From assembly GCF_019991125.1 (NCBI RefSeq), contig NZ_JAGENB010000007.1, positions 62,001 to 126,000 on the forward strand: a stretch of DNA of 64,000 nt, read 5' to 3'. The first letter of the stretch is position 1. Every line of letters begins with the position of its first letter. This DNA is from Phyllobacterium calauticae. GTDB taxonomy: Bacteria > Pseudomonadota > Alphaproteobacteria > Rhizobiales > Rhizobiaceae. This document shows positions 18,518 through 28,514 of this stretch, one piece after another. Under the pieces are notes generated by a model. The model was not told the DNA's origin and searched no databases. It was given only the letters and a program-made list of their open reading frames with translations. A program made the translations under genes and the position numbers.

Positions 18518-19813
18518 ATGAATCTACTGGCGAACACGTTTTCCCTGGCGAACCAATCAGGCAGCAGAACCCATTTCTGCCGCCTTTGCAGCGCGCCGCT
18601 CAGGCATACATTCGTTGATCTGGGTATGTCGCCGCCGTGCGAGAGTTTCGTTGCCCGCGACCGGCTGGATGAAATGGAACCCTATTATCCGTTGCACGCC
18701 TTCGTTTGTGAGGAATGCCTGCTTGTGCAACTGAACGAATATGTCACGCCGCAGGCCATCTTCGAGGAATATGCTTATTTCTCCTCCTATTCGACCAGTT
18801 GGGTCGAACATGCGAAAACCTACTGCCATCAGATAGCAAAGCGTTTGCAGCTCGATACGCAAAGCCTTGTTGTCGAGCTCGCCAGCAATGACGGATATCT
18901 CCTACAGCATTTCATCCCAATGAAAATTCCGGCGCTCGGCATAGAACCGGCGGCAAACGTCGCCAAGGTTGCGATCGAAAAAGGCGTATCCACGCGCGTG
19001 GAATTCTTTGGAGAAGCCTATGCCCACCAGTTGGTCACGGAAGGCCTCCAGGCTGACCTTATCGTTGGGAACAATGTTTTAGCGCAAGTACCTGATCTTA
19101 ATGATTTCGTTGCTGGCATGGTTGCGTTGTTGAAACCGCAAGGCGTTATAACCCTCGAATTTCCGCACCTTGAGAAATTGATATCGCAAGGCCAGTTCGA
19201 CACGATCTATCACGAGCATTTCTCCTATTTCTCGCTGCTCGCCATCGAACATCTGGCGAAACGGCATCACCTCAAAATCATCGATGTGGAAGAGTTGTCG
19301 ACCCATGGCGGATCGCTGCGGGTGTACCTTACCCACGCCGCCAGCACATGGCTCGTGCGGGAAAGCGTCGCCCGCATCAGGCAGGATGAGATAAACGCGC
19401 ATCTTGATCAGCTTGCCACCTACACCGCCTTCGCCAGCCGCGCCCGCAAGGTCAAGCGCGATCTCCTGACATTTCTCATAGCGGCCAAAACTGAAGGCAA
19501 GACGATTTGCGGATATGGCGCGCCCGGCAAGGGCAACACATTGCTCAACTATTGCGGCATCGGGCCTGACTTCCTCGATTTCACCGTGGACCGCAACCCC
19601 TACAAGCACGGCCGTTATACACCCGGGATGCATATCCCCATTGAGCCGGTGGAGGCGATTGACCGGCTCAAGCCTGACTACATCCTCATTCTTCCCTGGA
19701 ACCTCAAGGACGAAATCGTGAAGCAAATGCACCATGTTCGCGAATGGGGTGCCAAATTCGTCGTACCCATTCCGGGTATCGATATTGTTGATCCGAGAGG
19801 TGACGAGCTATGA
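18518..19813 (+). CDS. Sugar C-methyltransferase (Methyltransf_13/14 type)
   Basis: 431 residues in three parts. The N-terminal zinc-binding domain has C21-x2-C24 and C64-x2-C67. A central SAM-binding Rossmann domain starts at VVELASNDGYLLQHF (about 117-131). The C-terminal Methyltransf_14 domain contains GYGAPGKGNTLLNYCG and DRNPYKHGRYTPG. This architecture is that of NDP-sugar C-methyltransferases such as TylC3/NovU/CloU, which methylate carbon next to a ketone. It implies a branched, C-methylated deoxysugar. GAAGG precedes the ATG. Its stop overlaps the next gene by four bases. Confidence 0.85.
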   Translation: MNLLANTFSLANQSGSRTHFCRLCSAPLRHTFVDLGMSPPCESFVARDRLDEMEPYYPLHAFVCEECLLVQLNEYVTPQAIFEEYAYFSSYSTSWVEHAKTYCHQIAKRLQLDTQSLVVELASNDGYLLQHFIPMKIPALGIEPAANVAKVAIEKGVSTRVEFFGEAYAHQLVTEGLQADLIVGNNVLAQVPDLNDFVAGMVALLKPQGVITLEFPHLEKLISQGQFDTIYHEHFSYFSLLAIEHLAKRHHLKIIDVEELSTHGGSLRVYLTHAASTWLVRESVARIRQDEINAHLDQLATYTAFASRARKVKRDLLTFLIAAKTEGKTICGYGAPGKGNTLLNYCGIGPDFLDFTVDRNPYKHGRYTPGMHIPIEPVEAIDRLKPDYILILPWNLKDEIVKQMHHVREWGAKFVVPIPGIDIVDPRGDEL

Positions 19814-20622
19814 AAGTGGTTCTGTTCTGCGGCGGTATGGGTACCCGTATTCGCGAGTACTCGGAAAATGTACCCAAACCCATGATTCCACTCGGTTCCC
19901 AACCCATATTGCGCCACGTGATGCAGTATTATGCCGACTATGGACATGAGGACTTTATTCTTTGTCTGGGTTACAAGGCGAATGTCATCAAGGATTTCTT
20001 TCTCAACAGCAGACCGCAGACCTTTGCCGATTGTGTCGTCAGCGGCGACGGGACTGTCGAGGTTTTGGGTGAATCCCAGAAGGACTGGCGCATATCCCTG
20101 ATTGATACCGGTATATGGCGTAACATCGGCGAGCGTCTTTGGGCAGTGCGCGATCAGTTGCGCGGCGAACGCGTCTTTCTCGCCAATTACAGCGATGGGC
20201 TCACCAATGTCGATCTTGACGATATGATCGAAAAATTCGAGGCGAGCGGCAAGATCGCCTGTTTTCTTGCGGTGCGCCCGCCCCTTACCTACCATCTTGC
20301 GGACATTGCCGATGACGGCCGCGTTTGCGAGTTTCGATCCTCCGACCGTTCGGACATCTGGATCAATCGCGGATATTTTCTCATGCGCAGTGAAATATTT
20401 GATTACATGCGCGAGTCCGAAGAATTGGTGCTTGAGCCTTTCAGCAGGCTTATCAAGGATAACATGCTCATGGCTTACAAGCATGAGGGATTCTGGCGCT
20501 CCATGGATACGCTTCGCGACTGGCAGGCACTGCAGGAGATGGTGGAAAGAGGCGAAATGCCATGGATGACCCATGCACCCGCCCGCGGTAACTCCAGGGC
20601 GTCAAAGGTCAAAGTTTTATGA
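19810..20622 (+). CDS. Sugar-1-phosphate nucleotidyltransferase, glucose-1-phosphate cytidylyltransferase (RfbF)-like
   Basis: 270 residues. The nucleotide-binding CGGMGTRIREYSENVPKPM (7-25) and the adjacent PILRHVMQYYADYG and LCLGYKANVIKDFF closely follow RfbF-type cytidylyltransferases. NYSDGLTNVDL carries the metal-binding Asp, and WINRGYFLMRSEIFDY fits the product-binding region. It would activate a hexose-1-phosphate as CDP-sugar, the first step for 3,6-dideoxy and branched sugars. ATGA overlap with the methyltransferase gene and a 4-base overlap with the deacetylase gene make an operon. CDP specificity is inferred from similarity. Confidence 0.8.
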   Translation: MKVVLFCGGMGTRIREYSENVPKPMIPLGSQPILRHVMQYYADYGHEDFILCLGYKANVIKDFFLNSRPQTFADCVVSGDGTVEVLGESQKDWRISLIDTGIWRNIGERLWAVRDQLRGERVFLANYSDGLTNVDLDDMIEKFEASGKIACFLAVRPPLTYHLADIADDGRVCEFRSSDRSDIWINRGYFLMRSEIFDYMRESEELVLEPFSRLIKDNMLMAYKHEGFWRSMDTLRDWQALQEMVERGEMPWMTHAPARGNSRASKVKVL

Positions 20623-21287
20623 GGTCATTGCCCTTTGCCTACCACGGGCAACGGCTGTCGGTATTATGCCTCGGCGCCCACTCCGACGACATCGAGATTG
20701 GTGCGGGCGGTACAATCCTGCACATGATTTCGGGCGGCGCCTTGCTTGACGTTCACTGGTGCGTGATGAGCAGCCCGGGTGACCGGGCCATGGAAGCGCG
20801 CGCATCAGCCGATGCGTTTCTTGCCGGCGCATCATCAACGCATGTAGAGATCGCCCAGTTCGAAGACAGTTACTTTCCAAGTCAAACGCGCGAGTTGAAG
20901 ACGTGGCTCAATGCGTTGCGCGACCGCGTCTCGCCTGACATTATTTTCACCCACGCACGCCATGATGCACATCAGGACCATCGCGCGATCAACCAGCTCA
21001 CCACAAACGTATTCCGGGACCATCTGGTGCTGGAATATGAGATTCCCAAATGGGACGGGGACCTGACCGAACGCAATGTCTACGTTCCCCTGACCGAAGA
21101 GATCATGCAGCGCAAAACGGAACTCCTTCTGAAACACTTCGGAACGCAGCGATCCAAGGACTGGTTCGACGCGGATACATTCCGCGGTCTTGCGCGCCTT
21201 AGAGGCATTGAGTGCCGGGCACCGGGCAGATTTGCAGAAGCTTTCACAGCACGGAAACTGGTGATCAGCATGGGCACCGGTCAATAG
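20619..21287 (+). CDS. PIG-L family deacetylase, sugar cassette
   Basis: 222 residues. The zinc-site motif is H21-S-D-D24 (LGAHSDDIEIGAGG), a slight variant of the usual AHPDD. The distal HARHDAHQDHRAIN at about residue 112 supplies the third ligand. PIG-L enzymes remove N-acetyl or other N-acyl groups from sugars. Co-transcription with the nucleotidyltransferase and methyltransferase places the reaction in the same unusual-sugar pathway, perhaps unmasking an amino group. Confidence 0.85.
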   Translation: MRSLPFAYHGQRLSVLCLGAHSDDIEIGAGGTILHMISGGALLDVHWCVMSSPGDRAMEARASADAFLAGASSTHVEIAQFEDSYFPSQTRELKTWLNALRDRVSPDIIFTHARHDAHQDHRAINQLTTNVFRDHLVLEYEIPKWDGDLTERNVYVPLTEEIMQRKTELLLKHFGTQRSKDWFDADTFRGLARLRGIECRAPGRFAEAFTARKLVISMGTGQ

Positions 21288-21696
21288 GGCAAACCGCCTT
21301 GCCTGGTTGCAGCCGAATTATCCGGCGATGGGGTGACCTGCTTCCGACCGTCGTACACATCGACTCAATCGAAACAGAGCAAACGTCGCTCGCCCCGATT
21401 CGGAACCATCGTTTCACAACGTCTGCGCGGTCTAGAACGCAGGTCTAAATCCCGCGCTAAGGTCAGTAATACGCCCGTTCTATTTTGACCGGTTTACCCC
21501 TCTATTTTAGTTATACTAATGGATTAGTCATTTCATAATTGCCTGCTTGCTTCCCATCCAAAGGACTACGCGTGGGATTAAAGACTTTCCTCCATGGAAG
21601 GCGTAAATTGATATTGCCAAAAGAAGTGCAATTGAGCGGAACAATCCGTTCATGACAAACAAACATGCAACAAAGCATCAAACTTGGGGATAAATT
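21288..21696. promoter_or_regulatory. Intergenic region with a palindrome upstream of the LuxR-type gene
   Basis: 409 bases, AT-rich after 21470, sharply different from the flanking coding DNA. It contains the perfect inverted repeat ACTAAT-GG-ATTAGT (21515-21528), a plausible operator for the following regulator gene. No other gene recognised. Confidence 0.4.
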
Positions 21697-22488
21697 ATGG
21701 AAAACATGCATGTCAACCATACTCTAGACGAACTGGAAGATGAGGATATTCACAAAATTATAGAAATCACTGATAACTCATCTTACACAATAAGTGCCAA
21801 CGAAAATAAATTCCAAAAGTATTCTACCAACGACTATTTGCTTATCATTGACCGCCGTGCCCTTGAGAGGGAGTGTCTGGCCCAGGCTTTAGCCGCCCAT
21901 CACATGGGTTTGAAGGTCAAAACCTGCGGTTCGCTGCAGGAATGGCAAGCTTCCATTAACAGTCCTGCTGGGCTGCGTGCCGTACTCGTCAACACGGGAA
22001 ACCGCAATCTGAGCGACGGCGATCTCTCCGCAGAAATATGCGAACTGGTCGAAGCGTTCCAGAAGGTGGCTGTCGTCATGGTTGCGGACAATGATGATCT
22101 GGCAACCATTCTCAAGGCCCTCGAACTGGGCGTGCAAGGTTATATTCCGACAACCGTTGGAATTGAGATCTGCATGCAGGCTATCGAACTGGCGATCGCC
22201 GGTGGGAAATTCGTTCCTGCAAGCTGCGTTCTGTCCCTCAGGAAACTCATGGGTGGCCGCAGCGATGAATTCCGGCACATAACGACCTCGTTTACGGCAC
22301 GGCAATCGGCAGTCGCCGAGGGGCTGCGCCGGGGCAAGGCCAACAAGATCATCGCCTATGAGCTGAACCTGTGCGAGAGCACGGTGAAGGTTCACATACG
22401 CAACATCATGAAGAAGCTGGGTGCAACCAACCGGACAGAGGTGGCCTACAAGATCGGCGACATGATTCCGCACGAAACCAGGTTTTGA
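21697..22488 (+). CDS. LuxR-family regulator with degenerate receiver domain
   Basis: 263 residues. Residues about 45-165 have a receiver-like fold (YLLIIDRRALERECLAQAL; VQGYIPTTVGIEICMQAI), but the phospho-acceptor Asp position reads Asn (VLVNTG) and the conserved Lys is absent, so phosphorylation is unlikely. Residues about 200-257 form the GerE/LuxR helix-turn-helix (FTARQSAVAEGLRRGKANKIIA then CESTVKVHIRNIMKKLGATNRTEV). It lies 51 bases upstream of the export genes and is probably their activator. The homologue at 37436 closes the locus. Confidence 0.85.
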   Translation: MENMHVNHTLDELEDEDIHKIIEITDNSSYTISANENKFQKYSTNDYLLIIDRRALERECLAQALAAHHMGLKVKTCGSLQEWQASINSPAGLRAVLVNTGNRNLSDGDLSAEICELVEAFQKVAVVMVADNDDLATILKALELGVQGYIPTTVGIEICMQAIELAIAGGKFVPASCVLSLRKLMGGRSDEFRHITTSFTARQSAVAEGLRRGKANKIIAYELNLCESTVKVHIRNIMKKLGATNRTEVAYKIGDMIPHETRF

Positions 22489-22539
22489 CGCCGGCTGGAC
22501 CCCAGTCGTTCGCCATCCGATTTTGCAGGAACTCACGCA

Positions 22540-24738
22540 ATGATTTTCTCCGATAGCATTCCTCACGCATCAGGGCCGGCAATCCATCGCCTTGTTTCAG
22601 TTGTCCTCAAGCGGCGGAAGACAATGCTTGCAGCGTTGTCGGCATGCCTCTTGCTGACCACTGCCGCCTATATGACGACGCCGGCCCAATACGTGTCGGA
22701 GGCAATCCTTGCTCTGGACGTTCGCAAGTTGCAGGCCCTGCCAACCGAGTCTGTTGTCTCGCCTTTGCCGCAGGAGAGCCCGGTGCTGCGCACTGAGCTC
22801 GATATCATCAGCTCACGCATGATGGCCGGGAAAGTGCTGACCCGGCTCGATAGCCTGAACTTTGATGCCGATGGACGCATCAATCCCGCCGATCAGCAAC
22901 CGCCCGCAAATACAGCTGGCCCCGATCAGATCAGCGCTTTGCCGGCGCAATCGGACGAGGACCGCAATCGCAGCCGCATTGACAAATTGCTCTCCAACGT
23001 CAGCGTCGTGAATGACGGCAGGTCATACACCATCTACATCAGTTACAGGGCAGACAACCCCCAATACTCCGCTGCGGTGGCCAATGCCTTTGGCGAAGCC
23101 TACCTCGACTATCAGGTCGATCTGCAAACATCCGCAACCCGGCGTGTGAGCGACTGGCTTGGCGGAAAACTTGTCAGCCTGCGCGCGACACTTGAACAAT
23201 CGGAGCGGGCAGCCGCGGACTTCCGCGAAAAATCGGGCCTTGTCAAAGCCAACGGCATGACCCTCCAATCGCAGCAGATCGCTGCCCTCAACACGGAACT
23301 TGCCAATTTGCGGGCGAAGCTCGCGGGTGCAGAGGCGCGCCTTTCCACCGCAATCGACGCGTCGAACAACAAAGCCGGCGTTGCATTGTCTGAAATTCTC
23401 GGCTCGCCGGCCATACAGCAGTTGCGTGCCGAGCAGTCGCGCGTCGAGCGATCGCTCCAGGAAATCAGCCAGAGCGGCGCCATACAAAGTGTGCAGCTGC
23501 CTCAGTTGAACTCGCAACTTGCCTCGTTGAAGAGCCAGATTGCCGGCGAAGTACAGCAGGTTATCGACAGTTTGAGGAACGAGATCAACGTCACGCATCG
23601 CCAGCAGGCGGCAGTGGAAGCGAATCTTCGGGAAATGCAGGAAGGCATGTCTGCAGCGAACCAGGCACTGGTGCATGCTGACCAACTTGACCGCGAGGCG
23701 AGCGCAAACCGCGCAATCTACGAGAGCTACCTGACCAGATATAAACAAACCATAGAGCAGGACGGCATAGCAACGGCTGAAGCCCGCATGATCTCACGTG
23801 CCGTACCGGCACGATCAAGGGCAAGCCCCCACCTTTCAACGTGGATGGCGCTTGGCATCATTGGCGGCACATTCCTGGGCATATGCGCGTCCTTCCTTCT
23901 TGAAATAAGGGATAAGTCAATCCGGTCGGCGCAAGCGCTCGAAAATGCCACCCGAACCCCCATCATTGGCCGGATCCCCAAATTGTCCAGCCGCGAACGC
24001 AAAAATGCCGCGCTGATTGTCAGCGAAGGGCGCTACGGCTTTGCGCGTGCGATTGCGGATTTGCAGGCCCACCTCCTTCTGTCTTCGCCACAAAAAATGG
24101 CCCATGCCATCGCTGTCACATCAGCCGGGACCCAGGAGGGCAAAACGCTCATTATCGCCGGACTGGCCCGGTCATTGGCCGCGACAGGTGTTCGTGCCAT
24201 CATCATCGACGCCAATTTCACCGCCCCCATGGTTGGGCAGGAATTCGGCGATCAGTTTGGGCCTTATCTGGAGGATGTGATCAGAGGAAGGCACACGCTG
24301 GAGGCCGTGATTCAGCACGATGTATTCTCATCGATCGACTTTGTGGCAACGCAACCCTGTTCCGTTCCCGCTGAATTCCTGCTGGGACACGAGCAATTTG
24401 CCAAGGTGATCAATGCCCTGAAGCATCAATATGACATCGTGCTCATCGATACTCCGGCGGTTTGCCTGGGTGCGGACGCGATCCGTGTGGCCTCGCTGGC
24501 CGATACCACAATCCTTGTCGCACAATGCGAACGGGCCAACATGGATGACATTCTCAACGCCGTGAAGGTGCTCAGTTCCGACGGGCGAAGACTGAGCGGC
24601 ATCGTCATCAACAGCGATCCAAGCATAAAGGATGCCTCGCCCCCTGATCACCAGCCGCCGGCACCCGCCACAGCGAAGCGCTTCGTGCTGGAAGTCGCCA
24701 GCCACAAGAAACTCCGCTCTTCAGCGGCCAAGGTATGA
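22540..24738 (+). CDS. Polysaccharide co-polymerase / BY-kinase-like protein (Wzc/ExoP family)
   Basis: 732 residues. Wzz-type domain with membrane helices at about 28-46 and 428-448, flanking a long periplasmic coiled coil (about 190-390). The cytoplasmic ATPase domain from about 480 has Walker A G530-T-Q-E-G-K535-T, Walker A' Asp557 (IIIDANF) and Walker B Asp637 (IVLIDTPA). It controls chain length and couples synthesis to the export protein. The usual C-terminal tyrosine cluster is absent: the last 60 residues contain no Tyr, so autophosphorylation may differ. It overlaps the next gene by four bases. Confidence 0.85.
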   Translation: MIFSDSIPHASGPAIHRLVSVVLKRRKTMLAALSACLLLTTAAYMTTPAQYVSEAILALDVRKLQALPTESVVSPLPQESPVLRTELDIISSRMMAGKVLTRLDSLNFDADGRINPADQQPPANTAGPDQISALPAQSDEDRNRSRIDKLLSNVSVVNDGRSYTIYISYRADNPQYSAAVANAFGEAYLDYQVDLQTSATRRVSDWLGGKLVSLRATLEQSERAAADFREKSGLVKANGMTLQSQQIAALNTELANLRAKLAGAEARLSTAIDASNNKAGVALSEILGSPAIQQLRAEQSRVERSLQEISQSGAIQSVQLPQLNSQLASLKSQIAGEVQQVIDSLRNEINVTHRQQAAVEANLREMQEGMSAANQALVHADQLDREASANRAIYESYLTRYKQTIEQDGIATAEARMISRAVPARSRASPHLSTWMALGIIGGTFLGICASFLLEIRDKSIRSAQALENATRTPIIGRIPKLSSRERKNAALIVSEGRYGFARAIADLQAHLLLSSPQKMAHAIAVTSAGTQEGKTLIIAGLARSLAATGVRAIIIDANFTAPMVGQEFGDQFGPYLEDVIRGRHTLEAVIQHDVFSSIDFVATQPCSVPAEFLLGHEQFAKVINALKHQYDIVLIDTPAVCLGADAIRVASLADTTILVAQCERANMDDILNAVKVLSSDGRRLSGIVINSDPSIKDASPPDHQPPAPATAKRFVLEVASHKKLRSSAAKV

Positions 24739-26033
24739 GGGCGAAAATGCTCAAAGGACAAAGGAAAAGCCCGGCATCTCTGCTATCGCGGATAAGCAAT
24801 CTCCTCATAGCGGGAACCGTATCGTCAACGCTCTTGTTTTCCCTGGCGGCTGCCCCTGCCCAAGCAAATCAGGAGCCGTACAAGATCGCTTCGGGAGATG
24901 TTCTGCTCATAACGGTCTATGGAGATGCCGGATTGACGGGTATCTTTCCTGTCAGCGTCGACGGAACAATTGCCTATCCCATTCTTGGCAATATAGCCGT
25001 TGCCAACCATACGATCACCGAAATCGGGCAAACCATCACACAGTCGCTTCTGCAGCATATACCCGGTCTTTCCGTTTCCGTTGCCGTGAAGGAATACGCA
25101 CCCGTTTTTGTCATCGGGGATGTCCAGAAACCCGGAAAATATGAATATCGGCCGGGAATGATTGCCTTGGAATTGTTTGCGTTGAGCGGAGGTTTGCGGC
25201 AGGCCGCCGACAAGCTCGACACCGCGGGTATCCAGCTGGTTGCGGCACGGCAGGAATATACCGACACATCGCTGCAACTCTTTGCACAGGATGTGAAGCG
25301 CGTGCGTCTCGAAGCCGAATTGAATGGAAAGCAGTTTGACTATGATCTGACAGCGAGCCTCGATACGATCGATGACAAGGCCGAGCGGCAGCGGATCGTC
25401 GATTCCGAGCGAAAGCTTTTCGATCTTCGTCTTTCCGCCCTGCAAAGCGAAGCAACCGCGCTTGAGGCTCAGAAACAGAACTATGCCGAAGAAATCACCA
25501 CGCTGGAAGAAAGCACAAAGTTGCGCAACGAGGAAATTTCGCTTCTTGAGCAAAATGTGAAGGCGTCCCAGAGCCTGGTGGACAAAGGCCTTACGGCGCA
25601 ATCAACATTGCGCGATACCCAACGCCAGCTTTCGGCGATGCGCCGGGATGCGCTCGAATTCGGCTCGTTCCTGGCACGCGCAAAGCAGAATGAGAATGCG
25701 ATCCAGCAGCGCCTGCTCGCCCTGCACGATTCGCGCTCCAATGATGCGGCCAAAGACTTGCGGGACATTGATCTCGATATCCTGAGATTGCGCAAGAAAA
25801 TGGCATTCATCGCACAAACCATGGGTGAAATCGGTGCCGCGGCCCAGCGCGTGTCGTCGCGTGAGGAAACAGTCAAGCTGACCTTCACGGTGGTTCGGGT
25901 GGTGGACGGAAACTATCAGGAAACGGCCTTGTCGGAACATGATGAGATCAGGGCCGGGGATATTCTGCGTGCGCAACTTGAACTGCCCAACGCGGCCGCA
26001 CCCAAGGCGATCGTGCCCAAGGCCGTCAACTGA
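24735..26033 (+). CDS. Polysaccharide export protein (Wza/ExoF family)
   Basis: 432 residues. Signal peptide to about residue 36 (LLFSLAAAPAQA). The Poly_export domain starts at YKIASGDVLLITVYGD and is followed by an SLBB-like segment (VFVIGDVQKPGKYEYRPGM). A long coiled-coil insertion covers about 200-340, and a C-terminal beta segment ends the protein. Length and the coiled coil resemble rhizobial ExoF more than enterobacterial Wza. No lipobox Cys is visible, so it is probably periplasmic/outer-membrane associated. Co-transcribed with the co-polymerase gene. Confidence 0.85.
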   Translation: MRAKMLKGQRKSPASLLSRISNLLIAGTVSSTLLFSLAAAPAQANQEPYKIASGDVLLITVYGDAGLTGIFPVSVDGTIAYPILGNIAVANHTITEIGQTITQSLLQHIPGLSVSVAVKEYAPVFVIGDVQKPGKYEYRPGMIALELFALSGGLRQAADKLDTAGIQLVAARQEYTDTSLQLFAQDVKRVRLEAELNGKQFDYDLTASLDTIDDKAERQRIVDSERKLFDLRLSALQSEATALEAQKQNYAEEITTLEESTKLRNEEISLLEQNVKASQSLVDKGLTAQSTLRDTQRQLSAMRRDALEFGSFLARAKQNENAIQQRLLALHDSRSNDAAKDLRDIDLDILRLRKKMAFIAQTMGEIGAAAQRVSSREETVKLTFTVVRVVDGNYQETALSEHDEIRAGDILRAQLELPNAAAPKAIVPKAVN

Positions 26034-26067
26034 CTATGCGTGTCTTGTAGTTTGAGGCCTTGCGTCC

Positions 26068-26085
26068 GGGCGTTTTCCAACGCCC
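26068..26085. terminator. Hairpin between convergent export and fcl genes
   Basis: GGGCGTT (26068-26074) / AACGCCC (26079-26085) with a TTCC loop, extendable by CC/GG across a one-base bulge. It lies between convergent genes and could terminate both. T-runs are weak. Confidence 0.45.
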
Positions 26086-26093
26086 CGGGTTGA

Positions 26094-27086
26094 TCAGGAT
26101 CCCGTCTGCGCCAACCCGTTTGAAGGCGCCAACGACGTCTGCCAGTGGCTGTAGAGATCGCGAATACCGGCCTCCAGCTTGATACGGGGATGCCATCCCA
26201 TAGCCTCCATCTGCGAAGAATCCAGCAGCTTTCGCGGCGCCCCGTCCGGCTTCGACGTATCGAAATCCACGGAACCGCGATAGCCCACGATCCCGGCGAC
26301 CAGGAGCGCTAGGTCGTGGATGGAAATCTCCGCACCGGAACCGATATTGATGTGGCTGGCCGAGGCATAGTTTTTCATCAGAAAGACACAGGCATCCGCA
26401 AGATCATCCACGTGGAGAAATTCGCGCCTGGGCGTTCCAGTGCCCCATACGACGGCTCTGGGGCTGCCCATCTCCTTGGCCTCATGCATCTTGCGTATCA
26501 ACGCCGGCAGAACATGAGCCTGTTGCAGATCGAAATTATCATTCTGCCCGTAGAGATTTGTTGGCATGGCTGTAATGAAGCATTGTCCGTATTGACGCGC
26601 ATAAGCCTCTGCCAGTTTCAGCCCCGCGATCTTGGCAATCGCATAAGCCTCATTCGTCGGCTCAAGGCTTCCTGTCAGCAATGCCTGCTCTTCGATGGGC
26701 TGGTCAGCATATTTCGGATAAATGCAGCTTGACCCAAGCCATAGGAGTTTCTCCACATCAAGCCGGTGCGCTGCATGCATGATATTCATGGCGATCATGG
26801 TATTCTCGTAGAGGAAATCTGCGGGATGATGGGCGTTCGCCAGGATTCCGCCCACGCGTGCCGCAGCGATGAAAATGACGTCCGGCCGCGCAACCGCCAT
26901 CCATTCCTCTGTCTCACGCTGACGCGTCAAATCGAGCTCGGTGTGATCGATCGTGATGAGGCGGCATTCTTCCCGTCTCAGCCGCCGCACCAGAGCGGAT
27001 CCGACCATGCCAGTATGTCCGGCAACCCAGACTCGTTTACCGCCAAGCTCGAAATTGTGCCGGGACACCTTAACCATAGAAGTCAT
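26094..27086 (-). CDS. fcl: GDP-L-fucose synthase
   Basis: 330 residues, SDR. NAD(P)-binding [14 protein letters not shown] near residue 19, catalytic Tyr-x3-Lys in NEAYAIAK, and the family hallmarks [21 protein letters not shown] and [14 protein letters not shown]. It converts GDP-4-keto-6-deoxymannose to GDP-L-fucose by epimerisation and reduction. ATG 27086 is chosen because GGAAG precedes it. The gene overlaps the end of gmd by 17 bases, so it is translationally coupled. It supplies fucose for the polysaccharide. Confidence 0.93.
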   Translation of the reverse strand: MTSMVKVSRHNFELGGKRVWVAGHTGMVGSALVRRLRREECRLITIDHTELDLTRQRETEEWMAVARPDVIFIAAARVGGILANAHHPADFLYENTMIAMNIMHAAHRLDVEKLLWLGSSCIYPKYADQPIEEQALLTGSLEPTNEAYAIAKIAGLKLAEAYARQYGQCFITAMPTNLYGQNDNFDLQQAHVLPALIRKMHEAKEMGSPRAVVWGTGTPRREFLHVDDLADACVFLMKNYASASHINIGSGAEISIHDLALLVAGIVGYRGSVDFDTSKPDGAPRKLLDSSQMEAMGWHPRIKLEAGIRDLYSHWQTSLAPSNGLAQTGS

Positions 27087-28140
27087 TGCGGCTTTCTTCC
27101 CGCATGATGGTCCGCATATCCGATTCAACCATTTCCGATACGAGATCTTCAAAAGCGGTCGTGTGGCTCCAGCCCAGCTTGATGCGGGCCTTTTCAGGAT
27201 TACCCAACAGCAGGTCAACTTCCGCCGGCCTGAAATAGCGCGGATCGATCTCGATGATCTCCTTGCCGCTCTTGCGGTCGTAGCCGATTTCATCAACGCC
27301 GGTACCGCTCCATTCAATGGATTTTCCGACGGTTGAAAACGCTCGTTCGACGAATTCGCGCACCGTGTGGGTTTCACCCGTTGCCAGTACATAATCGTCG
27401 GGATCATCCTGCTGGAGAATACGCCACATCCCATCGACATAATCGCGTGCATGGCCCCAATCGCGCTTGGCCTCAAGGTTTCCCAGACGAAGCTTGTCCT
27501 GCAATCCACGCTCAATCGCGGCGACGGCGCGCGTGATTTTCCTGGTTACGAATGTCTCACCGCGGATCGGGCTTTCATGGTTGAACAGGATGCCGTTTGA
27601 GGCGTGAAAGCCATAGGCTTCCCGATAATTGACCGTTATCCAGTAGGCATAGAGCTTGGCCACCGCATAGGGGCTGCGCGGATGAAACGGCGTGCCTTCA
27701 TGCTGAGGCGCCTCAATGCTTTTGCCGAAGAGTTCCGATGTCGAGGCCTGATAAAAACGGCAGGTCTTTTCGATCTTCATGATGCGCATCGCCTCCAGCA
27801 GGCGCAAAGTACCCATCGCGTCCGCATTGGCCGTGTATTCCGGCGTTTCGAAGCTGACTTGCACATGGCTTTGCGCTCCGAGATTGTAAATCTCGTCAGG
27901 CTGGATTTCCTGAACCACCCGGCAAAGGTTGGTGGCGTCCGTCAAATCACCGAAATGCAGATGAAACCGGACATCGTCATCATGCGGATCCTGATAGAGA
28001 TGGTCGATACGGGCCGTATTGAACGACGACGATCGACGCTTCAGTCCGTGCACGATATAGCCCTTTTTTAGGAGAAACTCGCTGAGATAGGCTCCATCCT
28101 GTCCCGTAACCCCAATGATCAATGCCGTTTTCCCAGTCAT
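27070..28140 (-). CDS. gmd: GDP-mannose 4,6-dehydratase
   Basis: 356 residues, the usual Gmd length. [19 protein letters not shown] at residues 9-27 binds [24 protein letters not shown] holds the Tyr/Lys pair, and the [20 protein letters not shown] segment is Gmd-specific. It catalyses the first step from GDP-mannose to GDP-fucose (or GDP-rhamnose/perosamine). It is the first gene of a two-gene minus-strand operon with fcl. Confidence 0.95.
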   Translation of the reverse strand: MTGKTALIIGVTGQDGAYLSEFLLKKGYIVHGLKRRSSSFNTARIDHLYQDPHDDDVRFHLHFGDLTDATNLCRVVQEIQPDEIYNLGAQSHVQVSFETPEYTANADAMGTLRLLEAMRIMKIEKTCRFYQASTSELFGKSIEAPQHEGTPFHPRSPYAVAKLYAYWITVNYREAYGFHASNGILFNHESPIRGETFVTRKITRAVAAIERGLQDKLRLGNLEAKRDWGHARDYVDGMWRILQQDDPDDYVLATGETHTVREFVERAFSTVGKSIEWSGTGVDEIGYDRKSGKEIIEIDPRYFRPAEVDLLLGNPEKARIKLGWSHTTAFEDLVSEMVESDMRTIMREESRNDFYG

Positions 28141-28514
28141 TCGCAGTTCCCGTCCGTGTGTCCTTGAAGTGTGGTGACAAACGCATTGCCGTGCCGAATT
28201 CCATCATGGAGAAACCCGCCCATCGGCAATGGATGGAAGCCAAGTATAGGCGGCGACATCGAATAGACACTTCGGGAATAGGGATAGGAATGCTGATCGA
28301 AAACAGCGATTCCGCCATGTGACGGCCGATAATGGCAAGACGGCATGCACGTCTGTCCGCCTCACCCTCTCCAGAAGGCGTAGGGGCTTAAGCCCCGCCA
28401 GGACCGCCTGTAGTGCGTTTGTTGATCTTGCTTGAGCGCGCCGCCACCTGCGAAACTTCATTCCTAGCTTTGCCTGCGGCCATACAAACGGCCCGGGCAT
28501 AGGAAGGATCCGGA
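28141..28514. promoter_or_regulatory. Divergent promoter region with GC-rich palindrome
   Basis: 374 bases between gmd and the three-gene glycosyltransferase operon. It contains a perfect 14-bp palindrome, GGGGCTTAAGCCCC (28383-28396), a candidate operator or hairpin in the leader of the rightward operon. Short frames here are not convincing genes. Confidence 0.4.
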
